NCBI GenBank assembly: GCA_037127255.1
Contig: JBANSL010000003.1
Span: 43,143,314-43,207,313, forward strand
Direction: 5' to 3'
Source: Persicaria tinctoria
Taxonomy: Eukaryota > Streptophyta > Magnoliopsida > Caryophyllales > Polygonaceae
DNA: 64,000 nucleotides
Made by a program: the position numbers and the translations under genes. Below, in pieces: positions 46,359 through 57,282 of the stretch. Position 1 is the stretch's first letter, and each line of letters opens with the position of its first letter. The notes under the pieces were generated by a model that saw only the letters and a list, made by a program, of their open reading frames with translations, was not told where the DNA came from and made no database searches.

Positions 46359-46427
46359 AGCCGATACGGGATTTGAACCCGCATCTTTGTGCATTGCACA
46401 TTGCTCTACCATTTTGAGCTAATAGGC
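46359..46427 (-). tRNA. tRNA-Ile-derived tRNA-like sequence, inverted copy
   Basis: The minus strand reads GCCTATTAGCTC...GGTAGAGC, then GGGTTCAAATCCCGT, then ATCGGC. It is the same tRNA-Ile-derived family as 43990-44057 but faces it. The anticodon arm is a TGTGC-AAT-GCACA hairpin with a 3-base loop, so it is not a normal tRNA. A- and B-box elements are recognisable. Confidence 0.6.
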
Positions 46428-46432
46428 TTATA

Positions 46433-47740
46433 TCCGGTCATTTTAAGCACATCTTCTAGAAAATGAGCCCTGACAGGATAAGTAAAACCCTGAATTTAAA
46501 GAGTAAGGACACAAATGTCATCTTAAACAGCCAACACTATAATGCTCATGTCAAACAACTAAATAAACTTATCAAAAGATGATAAACATGTCTGCTCGAA
46601 AAAATGCAGTACAATAATAATTTTCAAGTAAGAAAATGATCCACTCCAACTGAGGAAACTAAAGAAAAAAATATATGATCAAAAGTGGGAAAGTTCCATT
46701 GTCCTCCGGTGACTAACGGAAGAGGAAGCAGCCTCCATCTGATGAGAATCCCCCAAGATATTACTCACACATTATCCTCATGTGACTGCATAAATGTTCT
46801 ACAGCCAAATGGTAGGATGAATAGCAACCCTGCATCCCTTGCTCATAATATTTTTAAGACATCTGCAACCCATCAGTAGCGTATACAAACTTTTCTTCTT
46901 TAGATATTTAGACCGTAGAGTTTGTTGCCCTCTCGCGAGTCTCAATCGCGAGTACTCTCCATTCCAACTGCAACTTTTGAATTGAATAATTGACATATAT
47001 ATGTGGGATTGTCATACATCATCAAAACCAATTATTACGGCTAGTTTGTAAAAATCAAAGCCATGTGCACATAGCATATACAGTGGCCTCTTAAATTGAG
47101 ATAAAAAGAAAGCTACCTATGTTCTGATAGAATTTGAGATTATACTATTGTGCTTTTTTTTTTTAATTCCAAAATGGAATATATGCTTAGAATTTAATTG
47201 TCTCATGAGATAGAAGAAAGAAAGAAAAAGAAATAGGCTATGTAGAAAGCAAACAAGATTTGTAAAAGAAATCCTTTTTTCTCCAAACTTCACAAGTGCA
47301 AGTTAGATAAAATCATCAGTTAGAATTTGCTAACGTACATATACTCCATGACCCAAATTACCAGCTAATTAATGAATTAGGTGAATGAAAATCAAACACA
47401 AGTGAAATTGAATTCGAAACCATAAACAATGAAGAGAATTTTATCTTCTAGGCATTTTATCAAACACTTGGAAGGCATGAGTTTACCCCATCTCAATTTC
47501 AAATCCACAAAGCTCAATCTCAATCCAGCCTATATAGAATGAAACTCAAGGCATAATCGAAACGAAACAAAAGCCTCGAAGAATTTATTTGTCTGAGTGA
47601 AACGAAATCAACATTAACATGCCTAATTCTCTACATATTCAGCTAAAATTTCCAATTCCTGGTAAAAACATAAGGGAAGCGGGATGAAGATTGTTCATAC
47701 ACTCAAAATATAAGCAACTGAGATTTTACCTTATGGTGGT
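46433..47740. other. AT-rich stretch without a supported gene
   Basis: Only short, unconvincing frames and no recognised repeat. It lies between the tRNA-like sequence and the Hsp70 fragment and probably belongs to the element that ends at 48130. Confidence 0.4.
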
Positions 47741-47744
47741 TTGC

Positions 47745-47816
47745 GAGAAGGTTGTTGGGATCAACCTCGGCACCACTAACTCAGCTGTAGCGGCGATAGA
47801 GATGGGGCGTCGGTGA
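47745..47816 (+). pseudogene. Hsp70 N-terminal fragment (organellar DnaK type)
   Basis: The plus strand encodes EKVVGINLGTTNSAVAAIEMG and then hits TGA. This is the start of the Hsp70 ATPase domain, with phosphate loop 1 (usually DLGTTNS; here the Asp is Asn). VVGIDLGTTNSAVA with an alanine-rich tail is closest to plastid or mitochondrial DnaK-type Hsp70 rather than cytosolic Hsc70. It is a short captured piece near the end of an element, and no further Hsp70 sequence follows. Confidence 0.72.
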
Positions 47817-48049
47817 TCATTAGTGGCGATGGAGGTTGTTGGAATCCCCTTCGTTCTTCTTCGGGAACTCATCTCAGGGCGTGGGAGATCCAGCGGAGTT
47901 TCACTATTAGCACCTCCAGATTACAGTGGGTGGCAGGGTGAGTGCGGTGCATCTAGGTAAGGACTAAGGACGTGAAAACAAGAGCATAGGAGGAAGGAGA
48001 AGGAACAAGTACTATGGGCTAGTTCGGCCTTTATTTTAAATCTGCCCGC

Positions 48050-48125
48050 GCCCACAACCCATTAATTAGATCCATTTTCACTTTAAGCATTTTTTCATTT
48101 TAAGCCCCATTTTCATTTGAACCTT

Positions 48126-48130
<5 letters not shown>
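48050..48130 (-). repeat. terminal sequence of a gene-capturing element, copy 1
   Basis: CATTTTCACTTTAAGC...CCCCATTTTCATTTGAACC precedes (TA)n. The same sequence occurs at 61561-61620, and inverted at 50267-50345. A captured gene fragment lies just inside each of the three ends. The other end of the element ending here was not found. Confidence 0.6.

Positions 48131-48164
<34 letters not shown>
48131..48164. repeat. (TA)n microsatellite
   Basis: About 32 bases of TA between the terminal sequence and the GGGTGGGTCATG block. Confidence 0.95.
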
Positions 48165-48167
<3 letters not shown>

Positions 48168-48774
48168 GGGTCATGTGTTTATAGCCCTTATAGTGTTTTG
48201 TGTTTACAAATCTCAGCCATAGATCGAGTGAAAATAGATGGATGAGATTATTCTCCACTATTAATTAATTAAAATATTAAAATTGAAAAAAACCCATTCA
48301 ACCTTTAGACGGGCGCGTGTACTCGCTCCTCAAAATCCCTTTTCAAACAATCCATCGACGTGAGACCTACCACAAACAATCAAAAACCGCCACCTTCTTC
48401 TCCGCTTCTCTGTAGAGCGATTCTGGCAAAATTATTCCATCCAAGCAGCGCAACAACTATTTCCGGCTTTGTAAGGCGGCGCGACTTGAAGGATACTCTC
48501 CAGTGACGATGCGGGTGGTGGATCTGAAGGCCTCGCACCATCGAATCTGAGTGGGGAAACGAGCGTCGTCTGATTGAAGGTTATGTGAAAGGGGATTGCG
48601 ATGAATAATTTCAAATAACATATTTCAACGTGTATTTTGATGAATATTTTTTATTGAAGGGTTTGCCAAAAGGGATTGAGTTTGCTCTTGATATGAATAA
48701 CGTCTATTGAATGGCTTGAATGTGTTGGGTTAGGGATGAACGCAAATTTTTATTGTTGAAAGGATTCTTGTCTG

Positions 48775-49020
48775 TGATGAATAATTGTGTTACTGTAATG
48801 AATATTTCTTAAATTTTGGCGAAAATTGATGAATAATTGGGAAATTGTGATGAATAATTGTGTTACTTTGATGAATATTTCTTGTATGTGATGAATAATT
48901 GTGTTACTGTGATGAATATTTCTTGTCTGTGATGAATAATTGTGTTACTGTTGTGAATATTTCTTGTATGTGATGAATAATTGTTGTATGTATTCATGGT
49001 TTTGATGAATAATTGTTAAC
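48775..49020. repeat. 41-bp minisatellite, copy 1
   Basis: TGATGAATAATTGTGTTACT plus about 21 further bases repeats several times with small changes. The second copy of the block has fewer units. Confidence 0.85.
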
Positions 49021-49053
49021 ACAAAACACATTAAGAGTTGTTAACATTTGATC

Positions 49054-49342
<289 letters not shown>

Positions 49343-50151
49343 GGGTGGATCATGTGTTTATAGCCCTTATAGTGTTTTGTGTTTACAAATCTCAGCCATA
49401 GATCGAGTGAAAATAGATGGATGAGATTATTCTCCACTATTAATTAATTAAAATATTAAAATTGAAAAAAAACCCATTCAACCTTTAGACGGGCGTGTGT
49501 ACTCACTCCTCAAAATCCCTTTTCAAACAATCCATCGACGTGAGACCTACCACAAACAATCAAAAATCGCCACCTTCTTCTCCGCTTCTCTGTAGAGCGA
49601 TTCTGGCAAAATTATTCCATCCAAGCGGCGCAACAACTATTTCCGGCTTTGTAAGGCGGCGCGACTTGAAGGATACTCTCCAACGACGATGCGGGTGGTG
49701 GATCTGAAGGCCTCGCACCATCGAATCTGAGTGGGGGAACGAGCGTCGTCTGATTGAAGGTTATGTGAAAGGGGATTGCGATGAATAATTTCAAATAACA
49801 TATTTCAACATGTATTTTGATGAATATTTTCGATTGAAGGGTTTGTCAAAAGGGATTGAGTTTGCTCTTGATATGAATAACGTCTATTGAATGGCTTGAA
49901 TGTGTTGGGTTAGGGATGAACGCAAATTTTTATTGTTGAAAGGATTCTTCTCGGTGATGAATAATTGTGTTACTGTAATGAATATTTCTTAAATTTTGGC
50001 GAAAATTGATGAATAATTGGGAAATTGTGATGAATAATTGTGTTACTTTGATGAATATTTCTTGTATGTGATGAATAATTGTTGTATGTATTCATGGTTT
50101 TGATGAATAATTGTTAACACAAAACACATTCAGAGTTGTTAACATTTGATC

Positions 50152-50240
<89 letters not shown>

Positions 50241-50250
50241 TCTCTCTCTC
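49343..50250 (+). repeat. second copy of the duplicated repeat
   Basis: Very similar to 48165-49176, with a shorter 41-bp minisatellite (49957-50115) and (CT)n at 50155-50250. The (CT)n runs directly into (TA)n and the left end of the next element. Confidence 0.85.
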
Positions 50251-50266
50251 TATATATATATATATT

Positions 50267-50345
50267 AAAGTTAAAATGGGGTTTAAGATGAAAAAAAGTC
50301 TTAAAAGTGAAAAATGAGTAATTAAGAGAAAAGTCGGGGCGGGTT
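50267..50345 (+). repeat. terminal sequence of the gene-capturing element, left end
   Basis: TTAAAGTTAAAATGGGG, TTTAAGATGAAAA and CTTAAAAGTGAAAAATG are the inverse of the motifs at 48050-48130 and 61561-61632. (CT)n-(TA)n lies directly outside. Confidence 0.55.
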
Positions 50346-50389
50346 TCCATTAAAAAACCGAACCGGGTTGGACCGGCAAAAAAATAAAA

Positions 50390-50686
50390 CGTGGAACAAA
50401 AAAGAAAAGCCTGACCTTCCTCAGTTGCTCTTCCCTCTCGAGTTCCCATCCTCCCAGTCGCCCTCCCTCCGTCCTCACCAGCCGCCAGTCCGCCACCGCC
50501 AGAAGCGAGCCTCCCTCCTCCCTCACCAGCCATCAACGCCGAGTCCCGAAGCCCCGACCACCGATCCCGAATCTTGCCATATGAATTGCTACGCGAGGAA
50601 GACAGTGAAGCTATTAGGGTTCTGGAGCGGAAGATTTAGGAGTGGAGGAAGCTGATTGCGGAGAAGAGGATATGCGCCATCCAGGT
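50390..50686 (+). other. captured first-exon-like segment, source unknown
   Basis: A GC-rich leader is followed by a frame with ELLREEDSEAIRVLERKI, a TAG, then EWRKLIAEKR. It ends in a donor-like ATCCAG-GTTCCA at 50686/50687. The protein is charged and helical. I do not recognise it. Confidence 0.4.
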
Positions 50687-50989
50687 TCCATTTGTTATTT
50701 GCTTCATTTGTTTTTCCCCTTATGATTAGAATTTCCTTCTTCTTGATGCCCTGATTTGAAGTTTCGGTCTGCTATTGTGAAAATTATGTGCATTTCCAAG
50801 TGTAAAGCTTTCAACTTTCAATGGATTTTGCCCGTGCACGAGTATTTCGAGGCATTGGATCATAGTTTTGGGCAGTTTGCCTTTGCAATTCCAACAGTTT
50901 AGAGCTTAGATGAAGTCCAGTGGAATAAGATTAAGAAAAAAGGGCCAAATTTGACTCAATCCTCCAGATAACCTTTTAGATTTCTTTGC

Positions 50990-51330
50990 ATCTATGGATT
51001 TTACAAGCAATGGCGGTTTTGGTAGTTTGTTCTGCAGATTAGGGTGATTGTGTCTCACTTTTGCACATATTTTCATCCCCTAGTCACATGGCATTTTCAA
51101 ATGTATCTAATTCATAGGGCTGTTTGAATTTTACTAGCAATGGCGGTTTTGATAGTTTGTGCTGCAGATTAGGGCTCACACCGGATGCCGAGCGGCTGAG
51201 TATAGTTCGAGCCCTGCCAGCACCTCCTTCCCAAGACCGACGTAGTGTACCTATCCACCAGATCCGAAGCCTAACTTTGAATCCTCCCCCTCAGCCTTCG
51301 ATGGGAACCTGGGGTATAATTCTTGGGTCT
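50990..51330 (+). other. exon-like segment with internal duplication, source unknown
   Basis: A stretch of about 45 bp (AGCAATGGCGGTTTTG...CTGCAGATTAGGG) occurs at 51007 and 51138. After the second CTGCAG an open frame (LTPDAERLSIVRALPAPP...) runs about 60 codons. The source is not recognised. Confidence 0.35.
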
Positions 51331-51934
51331 CTTTCCATAAATCAAATTAGCTTAGATTATGGATTTCAACTACTGATTTAATGGGTTTATCGGTTGGGTT
51401 TTGATTTTGGATACTTGAATTTGAAGCAGATAAAATGGTAACGAAGTCATTCGATTCATAAAGGCTTCCATTTAACTATGTTAATTAATACACGAATTAT
51501 GCTTGAACTTGTTGAAGTGTAATGGAGTTAAATTGATTAACAAATGGAAATAACTAATTTGGTGTATTCAGTAGGTGGGTTGGATAGTGCATAAGATATA
51601 AAAGATGTTTGTTGTTATATTGTGATCTTGCTTGCGGTGTTTCACGATCTTGAATTGCGGTGAGCTTTAGCTAGAAGTGAATTTAACTTGATGTCTCAAA
51701 AATATTGAATTACTTTGGTTACTCTTTGAATATAATTGATTAAATAGTTTTTGAGAAAATGATTTGATAAATTAGATATGACTCTTTTCATAGAAACTAA
51801 GACCTTAAGTATATAAGAGTAGTTAAGATGTGTTAAAGTATCTAATATTTCTTGCATACATAGGAGCACAAGTGTATAGGTTTTCTTATCATCTAAAATT
51901 ATCATTTTTCTTATCATTCTTCTTTCTTGCATAG

Positions 51935-52011
51935 GATATCTACCTTCACAAGAACATCAATGGACCAAAGCCAGTTGTTGCATTTGTAGTTGGTGGAGCC
52001 TGGATTATTAG
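51935..52011 (+). pseudogene. captured exon of isoprenylcysteine methylesterase (ICME-like)
   Basis: A 77-bp exon between TGCATAG acceptor and AG-GTGAGT donor encodes DIYLHKNINGPKPVVAFV, then VGGAWIIR. This is the strand and oxyanion-hole region of the alpha/beta hydrolase ICME, which removes the carboxyl methyl group from prenylated proteins at the ER membrane and affects abscisic-acid signalling. The catalytic Ser, Asp and His are not present. It is a single exon on the same strand as its neighbours. Confidence 0.75.
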
Positions 52012-52448
52012 GTGAGTTATCAAGCCTGTTCAAATTCCTAGAGAAGTGCTAAAAATGGTAGTTTGGATAAACTGAAATTCTAAATCTTTTGTCCTTGCAA
52101 CTATTTTTTATTGTGCAATCAGTGGAAAATTTAATGATGCGTACTCTATTACTCAAGTCTCAAATATTTCCTCATATCTTATGTAGTGGAAACTGCCAAC
52201 CATATAAGAGCATTGGTTGTAGCCTTGCTTTTCTTGGTAATTTGTGTACCAAAACAAACTTGAAAGTTACTTTTGTTTGGCTATGTTTCCGAGTGCTTTT
52301 AGAATCATATTATATAGAAGCAATATATGCTTCCCTTGATTCGTGTTACATTGCCTTATTGATGGTTGCCTTGTGATCTCCTGTCCTTGTTTCACATTTG
52401 AAATTTCTCAATGTTATAAGCTAAAATTTGAAAATTTATTTTTCACAG

Positions 52449-52544
52449 GATCTGACATCTAATCAAAGATGCTCGCTTCTTGTGGCAATGGATCCTGAAG
52501 ATGGGACAGATCTAGTAATTACCGTACACGGTGATGCAAGTTTT
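52449..52544 (+). pseudogene. captured exon of a pyridoxamine-phosphate-oxidase-like (GluTR-binding type) protein
   Basis: A 96-bp exon between TTTCACAG acceptor and TTT-GTAAGT donor encodes 32 codons containing LTSNQRCSLLVAMDPEDGTD and ITVHGD. This fits the FMN-binding split-barrel family (HugZ-like; in plants the plastid proteins related to glutamyl-tRNA-reductase-binding protein, linked to haem synthesis). Only this exon is present. Confidence 0.65.
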
Positions 52545-52584
52545 GTAAGTTTATAGTCCCTTTGCTGAAAAATCTGTGTTTCAG

Positions 52585-52796
52585 AACATAGAGGCTTCTC
52601 TTCCCATAGATTCTGAGAAGGGATGTGTTTGGGATACTTCCTTGCCACCAAGTGGGAATGTGAGGCTTCTTCACCATGAAGGTTATGGACAATGCTTCTC
52701 TTGCTGCCAGGAAGAAGCTGCACCGAGCACAGATGGAGAGGGAGATTCTTCAATTGCTTCATCATCCCTTCTTGTCGATTGTGTACACATATTTTC
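52585..52796 (+). pseudogene. captured AGC-type protein kinase fragments (AGC VIII-like), out of frame
   Basis: After a TTTCAG acceptor the first frame encodes NIEASLPIDSEKGCVW and SLPPSGNV, as in the N-terminal region of plant AGC VIII kinases. At 52676 another frame encodes [15 protein letters not shown] and [12 protein letters not shown], the VAIK-lysine strand and C-helix of the catalytic domain. The two pieces are in different frames, so they are a deletion-fused remnant. ATP-loop, catalytic-loop and DFG segments are absent. Confidence 0.7.
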
Positions 52797-52799
52797 AGC

Positions 52800-52960
52800 A
52801 AATCTGTAAAATATGTAATCTGTCAAACCTGTAATTTTAAAAATCTGTAGTAAAGACTGAAATCTATAATATGTAATATTTTCTGAAAAATCTGTAATTT
52901 TTGCTACAAATCTGTAATATTTGTTGAAATATGAAATATGTAATCTATAGAAGAAGTTAT
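52800..52960. repeat. short AAATCTGTAATAT-type repeats
   Basis: Variants of AAATCTGTAATATTT recur irregularly. No gene is supported. Confidence 0.6.
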
Positions 52961-53930
52961 GAATTTTCTAATTGAAACCGGGCACTTTTCTTCTCCGTTT
53001 GCATGACAGTAGATGCAAAAAAATCATTTGAGTTATAAAATTGCACTTTTCAGCTTTATATTTGCACTTTTTCAAACTAAAATTGTACATTTAAGTTCTA
53101 AAATTGCACATTCAAACTAAAATCTAATTTGGTTCTCCCTAAACTTAAAATCTAATATGTGAAATATTAGGCTTGCACTTTATAGTATCAGCCTTGCACT
53201 TTTTTTTTTAATCTCTAAACTTTTGATTAGGAATGTTGTGCTTGCCTGAAATCTTGCTTAAATTTTGAAAGAACGAGGAATTAAACTCATTTTCATATGA
53301 ATTATTCATATACTTCATCGTTTTATTCTTACACTTTATAATCTTATCCATGCATTTCATCATTTTATTCTTGCACTTCATTGTTTTATGCTTGCACTTC
53401 ATAATCTTATTCATGCACTACATAATCTTATTCATGCACTTCATCATTTTATTCTTGCACTTTATAATCTTATTCATGCATTTCATCATTTTATTCTTGC
53501 ACTTCATCGTTTTATTATTTCACTTCATAATCTTATTCATGCACTTCATATTATTATTCATAGACTTCATCATTTTATTCTTGCACTTTATCGTTTTATT
53601 TATGCACTTTATAATCTTATTTGTGCACTTCACAATCTTATTCATGCACTTCATAATCTTATTCTTGCACATCATCATCTTATTTTTGCACTTTATAATC
53701 TTAATTGTGCACATCAAAATCTTATTCATGCACTTCATATTATTATTCTTAAACTTCATCATCGTAATTTTGCACTTTATAATCTTAATCGTGCACTTCA
53801 GAATCTTATTCACGCACTTCATTTTATTATTCTTGCACTTCATCATTTTATTCTAACACTTCATCATCTTAATTTTGCACTTCATCATCTTATTCTTGCA
53901 CTTCATCATCTTATTATTGCATTAGTATGT
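52961..53930. repeat. 21-bp minisatellite region, copy 2
   Basis: About 28 units of CACTTCATAATCTTATTCATG-type sequence from about 53330 to 53925, with flank 53010-53130 shared with 45490-45610. Because the unit is 21 bp, several frames stay open for 100-200 codons and read as seven-residue repeats. I treat those frames as artefacts. Confidence 0.9.
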
Positions 53931-54460
53931 GGAGTCCACGTTTTTTTTTTAATAACTGTGGTCTTCTTATTGGTGGGGAATTAGTCGGAATTGCATCACA
54001 CACACCGAATAGCCAAGAACATTTGAGTTCTAAATTTGAACTCTTTATTTTTATATTTGCACTTTTTCAAACTAAAATTGCACATTTAAGTTCTAAAATT
54101 AGCACAAATGAAGAGATGTTTTTCACTTTATAATCTTAATTGTGCACTTCAAAATCTTATTCGCGCACTTCATTTTATTATTCTTGCACTTCATCATTTT
54201 ATTCTAACACTTCATCATCTTATTTTTGCACTTCATCATCTTATTATTGCTTTAGTACGTGGAGTCCACGCTTTTTTTTTTTAAACCGTGGTCTTCTTAT
54301 TGATGGGGAATTAGTCGGAATTGAATCACACACACCGAATAGCCAAGAACATTTGAGTTCTAAATTTGAACTCTTTATTTTTATATTTGCACTTTTTCAA
54401 ACTAAAATTGCACATTTAAGTTCTAAAATTAGCACAAATGAAGAGATGTTGGCAAGCTTT
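53780..54460. repeat. tandem duplication of about 320 bp
   Basis: The end of the minisatellite plus GTGGAGTCCACG, T-run, GGGGAATTAGTCGGAATTG and GCACATTTAAGTTCTAAAATT occur at 53800-54120 and again at 54125-54447. Confidence 0.85.
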
Positions 54461-54578
54461 GGATTTTATGCTTGGGTTGCATTGAAAGTGAACAAAGGTC
54501 CCCGCAACGTGATTTTTCTTACTGTCGAAAACTACATGGGAGATCTAGCCAAATTTACATAAATTCATGTGGGAGTAT

Positions 54579-54583
54579 TTGGG
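54579..54583 (+). other. target-site duplication TTGGG, left copy (element G)
   Basis: TTGGG precedes the G LTR and is repeated at 60421-60425. Confidence 0.92.
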
Positions 54584-55946
54584 TGATAGCATGTATTTAG
54601 AGAGTTATAATAGGTTGCATTTAGCTTAGTTATGATGCATATCATGCATGGTTTAAGTATAATTTGCATATTTGTTCTCTGTGTGGTTGGAGTCGGAATC
54701 TACATGCTTTTATTGATTATTTCAGGTAATGGTAGATCCGAGGAGGAGACATGGGTTGATAACGCATTGGATGAGAATGTCTAGTTGATCGAAGAAGCTT
54801 ACATGGAGATCTCAAGAGGTCCTGAGAAGAAGAAGCGAGCCTAAACGAAGAACAAGTCTGCAGAAGCTGTCGCCAGACATGCTGAACTTGTTTTGCACTT
54901 TCTGGAGGCCTCGGTTGTCCGATTGACTATTATGACCATGCATTGGAAAGCTCTTTCAGAGAGCTACAACTTTCATGTTGACGTCGAGAGCTGATTCAAG
55001 ACGGAATTTCCGTGAAAGACCAATGCAGCGGCCGCCGCATGTGCCGACAACGATTATACGCTACGTTTTATTAAATGAAAACCCTAGAATCTTTTGATTT
55101 CTTTTATGGCCGACTTTGATGTTTTAAAAGGCCATGTTTTATGTTATTTTCAATACTTCCATTCTATTCTTTCTTCCATTAGACACTTGAGAGATTTTGA
55201 GCTATGTCTTCCATGAGGAACTAAAGTCATCTATTCTGCCTACAATTTGAAGCTTTATTCGGATTGATTGTGAGTTTCTAATTCTCGCTCCTTGTTTCCT
55301 ATATTTGAATGCTTCAACTTCTTTGTGCTTGATTGATTATTGTTTTGTTCTATCTTGTCTGGCCAACTTGTTAGATCAATTCAATCGCTAAGGTTTTGTA
55401 GATTCCTGATTGTGAACCTTAACCTAAGTGGCAAACTTGTTCCTTTAGGGCTGATTGAACTAATTGAATGAGTAGGAAGTTGAATGTGTTGTTAAATCCT
55501 TCTTTAGGGACTGCAAATACCTTGGCTAATCTCTGAACTTAAAGCTATCAATTGGGTTAAATCCTTCTTTAGGGACTGTTCGATTGATAAGGGTTTCTAG
55601 GACTGATTGGACTAGTAACTATATTAGGTCGGGACAAGGGCATTCATAGGAAACTGAATAGGACGAGAAGAAGTTACAAGGATCGCTTCAATCCAATAAA
55701 GTGGAAAATTGTAGGTAGAATTGCTTCTCTCACTTGTCTAAAACAAATTCATTTACTCTGCGTTCGTTACTTTGCTTTGATAAAAGGCAAAACTTTCACA
55801 CTAAAACCCCCCTTGGTTACTTAATTGGCATTAAAATCATTCTTGAGTTATAATTTTCCCTGTGGATCGACCTCTTCCTTATTGCTATACTTACTATAGG
55901 TTTGAGTTTTCTTTGGCGGAATCAACGACAGGTTTTCCCTCCGTCA
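54584..55946 (+). repeat. 5' LTR of element G
   Basis: TGATAGCATG to CCTCCGTCA, 1363 bp. About 82 bp shorter than the 3' LTR because a block between GCGGCCG repeats (55025-55035) is missing. Confidence 0.92.
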
Positions 55947-55950
55947 AATT

Positions 55951-55968
55951 TGGCGCCGTTGCCGGGGA
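55951..55968 (+). promoter_or_regulatory. primer-binding site of element G (tRNA-Asp type)
   Basis: TGGCGCCGTTGCCGGGGA, a perfect complement of the plant tRNA-Asp 3' end, four bases after the LTR. Confidence 0.92.
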
Positions 55969-56078
55969 ATCAAAGTTTATTTCTTTGTTTTGTGTATTTA
56001 TTAATTTTTGTGCATATATCTAACTTTATTTTGAGCCTATCTTACGGTTCACAACGCCCTTACTACTAACTTTTTAAG

Positions 56079-57269
56079 ATGTTGAGATTAGCGCAGTTTG
56101 AAGGTGAGAACTTTCACCAATACTTCAGTAGATTGCATGAGTATGTTGACGACCTTGGTTCATGGGGTTATCAATTCAGCATCCGAGATATGATTTTGTG
56201 CATAATTGATGGGATGACTGTTGAGACACGAGCGCTTGCTGAGCACATGAGTAACGGAGGCCTGAAACGGTTAGGAGGATTGTCGGGGTTGTGGGATTTT
56301 TTCTGCTATATGGATTACCATGTTTCACAAGAAGTCTTGCTCGCTACGTCTTCTCCGTCGATGGAGGACTCTGTCACACACCTGGAGGATCCATTGGACA
56401 CTCTTACTCAAGTGGTGCAGCAGTTAGAGGAGGGAAAAATGAGCCCAATCGGAAAATTGGAGGAACAACTGAGCCGCTGTAAAAACTTGGAGGAACAGAT
56501 GATCCAACTCATTCAAGTGTTAAGTGCAAAAGGTGAGAAAGGAAGGAGCTTCGAAGAAGAAGATGGAAATAGGACAGAGGGTGAAAAATCTGAGGACGGC
56601 AATTGCCGCAGTGCTACTAACGAGCCCCCATTGTTGTCTTCTTCTCTTGATTCTCAAGAACCAATCCTACCACCCCTTAGGGATTTAAAGGATGCAAGAG
56701 TGGAAGATCCTATCGAAGTCATTGTGCTGAATTCATTCCCTCCTATGTGGTTTCAAGATGCCAATGATATGCCGAATGAGAAGGAATTGGTTGCAGACAA
56801 CGATAGTTTCCTCGATGATGAAGAAAAGGGTCCAATGCTTCCTGACTTGGAATCTCATGAGTCGACGCATGAGGTTACATGTGTTGTGTTTCCTACTCCA
56901 TCTGCACCGTCCATTCTAAGCTCGTCCATTGATGAACCAGGTCCAGAGCCATCAGCTGAGGCTCAAGAGGTAACAAATGTAAACTTTTGCAATTTTGAAG
57001 GAAATAGTGATTATGTTGATCCTTTTGATTGCTATTTTGAAAAGCCACCAGCGGAACTGTGCTGGTGGTATCATATTCCTTCTGCAGAGAGTCATGCTAG
57101 ACTCTTTGACAGATTGAAAGGGTTTTTGAGTTTCACATTTTATGCTTTCAATTTATTGTGCTATGAGGTGCTTTGTAAGATGTGTGCACAGGAATATGAT
57201 AGGCTACTGAGGGCTTTGACAATGTCTGATAGCTATGATCTTGAGATTGAGAATAAGTCAGGCCAATGA
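56079..57269 (+). CDS. gag-like protein of element G, intact ORF
   Basis: 396 codons from a true ATG about 110 bp after the primer site to TGA. Residues 1-90 (FEGENFHQYFSRLHEY...) resemble the second half of an Athila-type Gag core. They are followed by a coiled-coil stretch (about 105-150), a long acidic part (about 155-320) and a C-terminal part with two tryptophans and a hydrophobic stretch (about 350-370). There is no zinc knuckle or protease motif. Frame integrity over 1.2 kb in an otherwise non-coding element suggests recent or continuing selection, or youth. Its likely role is packaging or particle assembly together with an autonomous relative. The start of the full Gag core is not present upstream. 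Confidence 0.7.
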   Translation: MLRLAQFEGENFHQYFSRLHEYVDDLGSWGYQFSIRDMILCIIDGMTVETRALAEHMSNGGLKRLGGLSGLWDFFCYMDYHVSQEVLLATSSPSMEDSVTHLEDPLDTLTQVVQQLEEGKMSPIGKLEEQLSRCKNLEEQMIQLIQVLSAKGEKGRSFEEEDGNRTEGEKSEDGNCRSATNEPPLLSSSLDSQEPILPPLRDLKDARVEDPIEVIVLNSFPPMWFQDANDMPNEKELVADNDSFLDDEEKGPMLPDLESHESTHEVTCVVFPTPSAPSILSSSIDEPGPEPSAEAQEVTNVNFCNFEGNSDYVDPFDCYFEKPPAELCWWYHIPSAESHARLFDRLKGFLSFTFYAFNLLCYEVLCKMCAQEYDRLLRALTMSDSYDLEIENKSGQ

Positions 57270-57282
57270 CATTAAAGAAAGG

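Noticed and set aside
50390..52800. A single functional host gene
   Set aside because: The recognisable exons come from at least three unrelated families, and none has its neighbouring exons or catalytic residues.
53330..53925. CRISPR array
   Set aside because: The units are contiguous without unique spacers, and the DNA is plant nuclear.
53350..53984. Frames of 168 and 198 codons with hydrophobic heptads, as membrane proteins
   Set aside because: They are produced by the 21-bp repeat in two different frames at once, so repeat arithmetic explains them.
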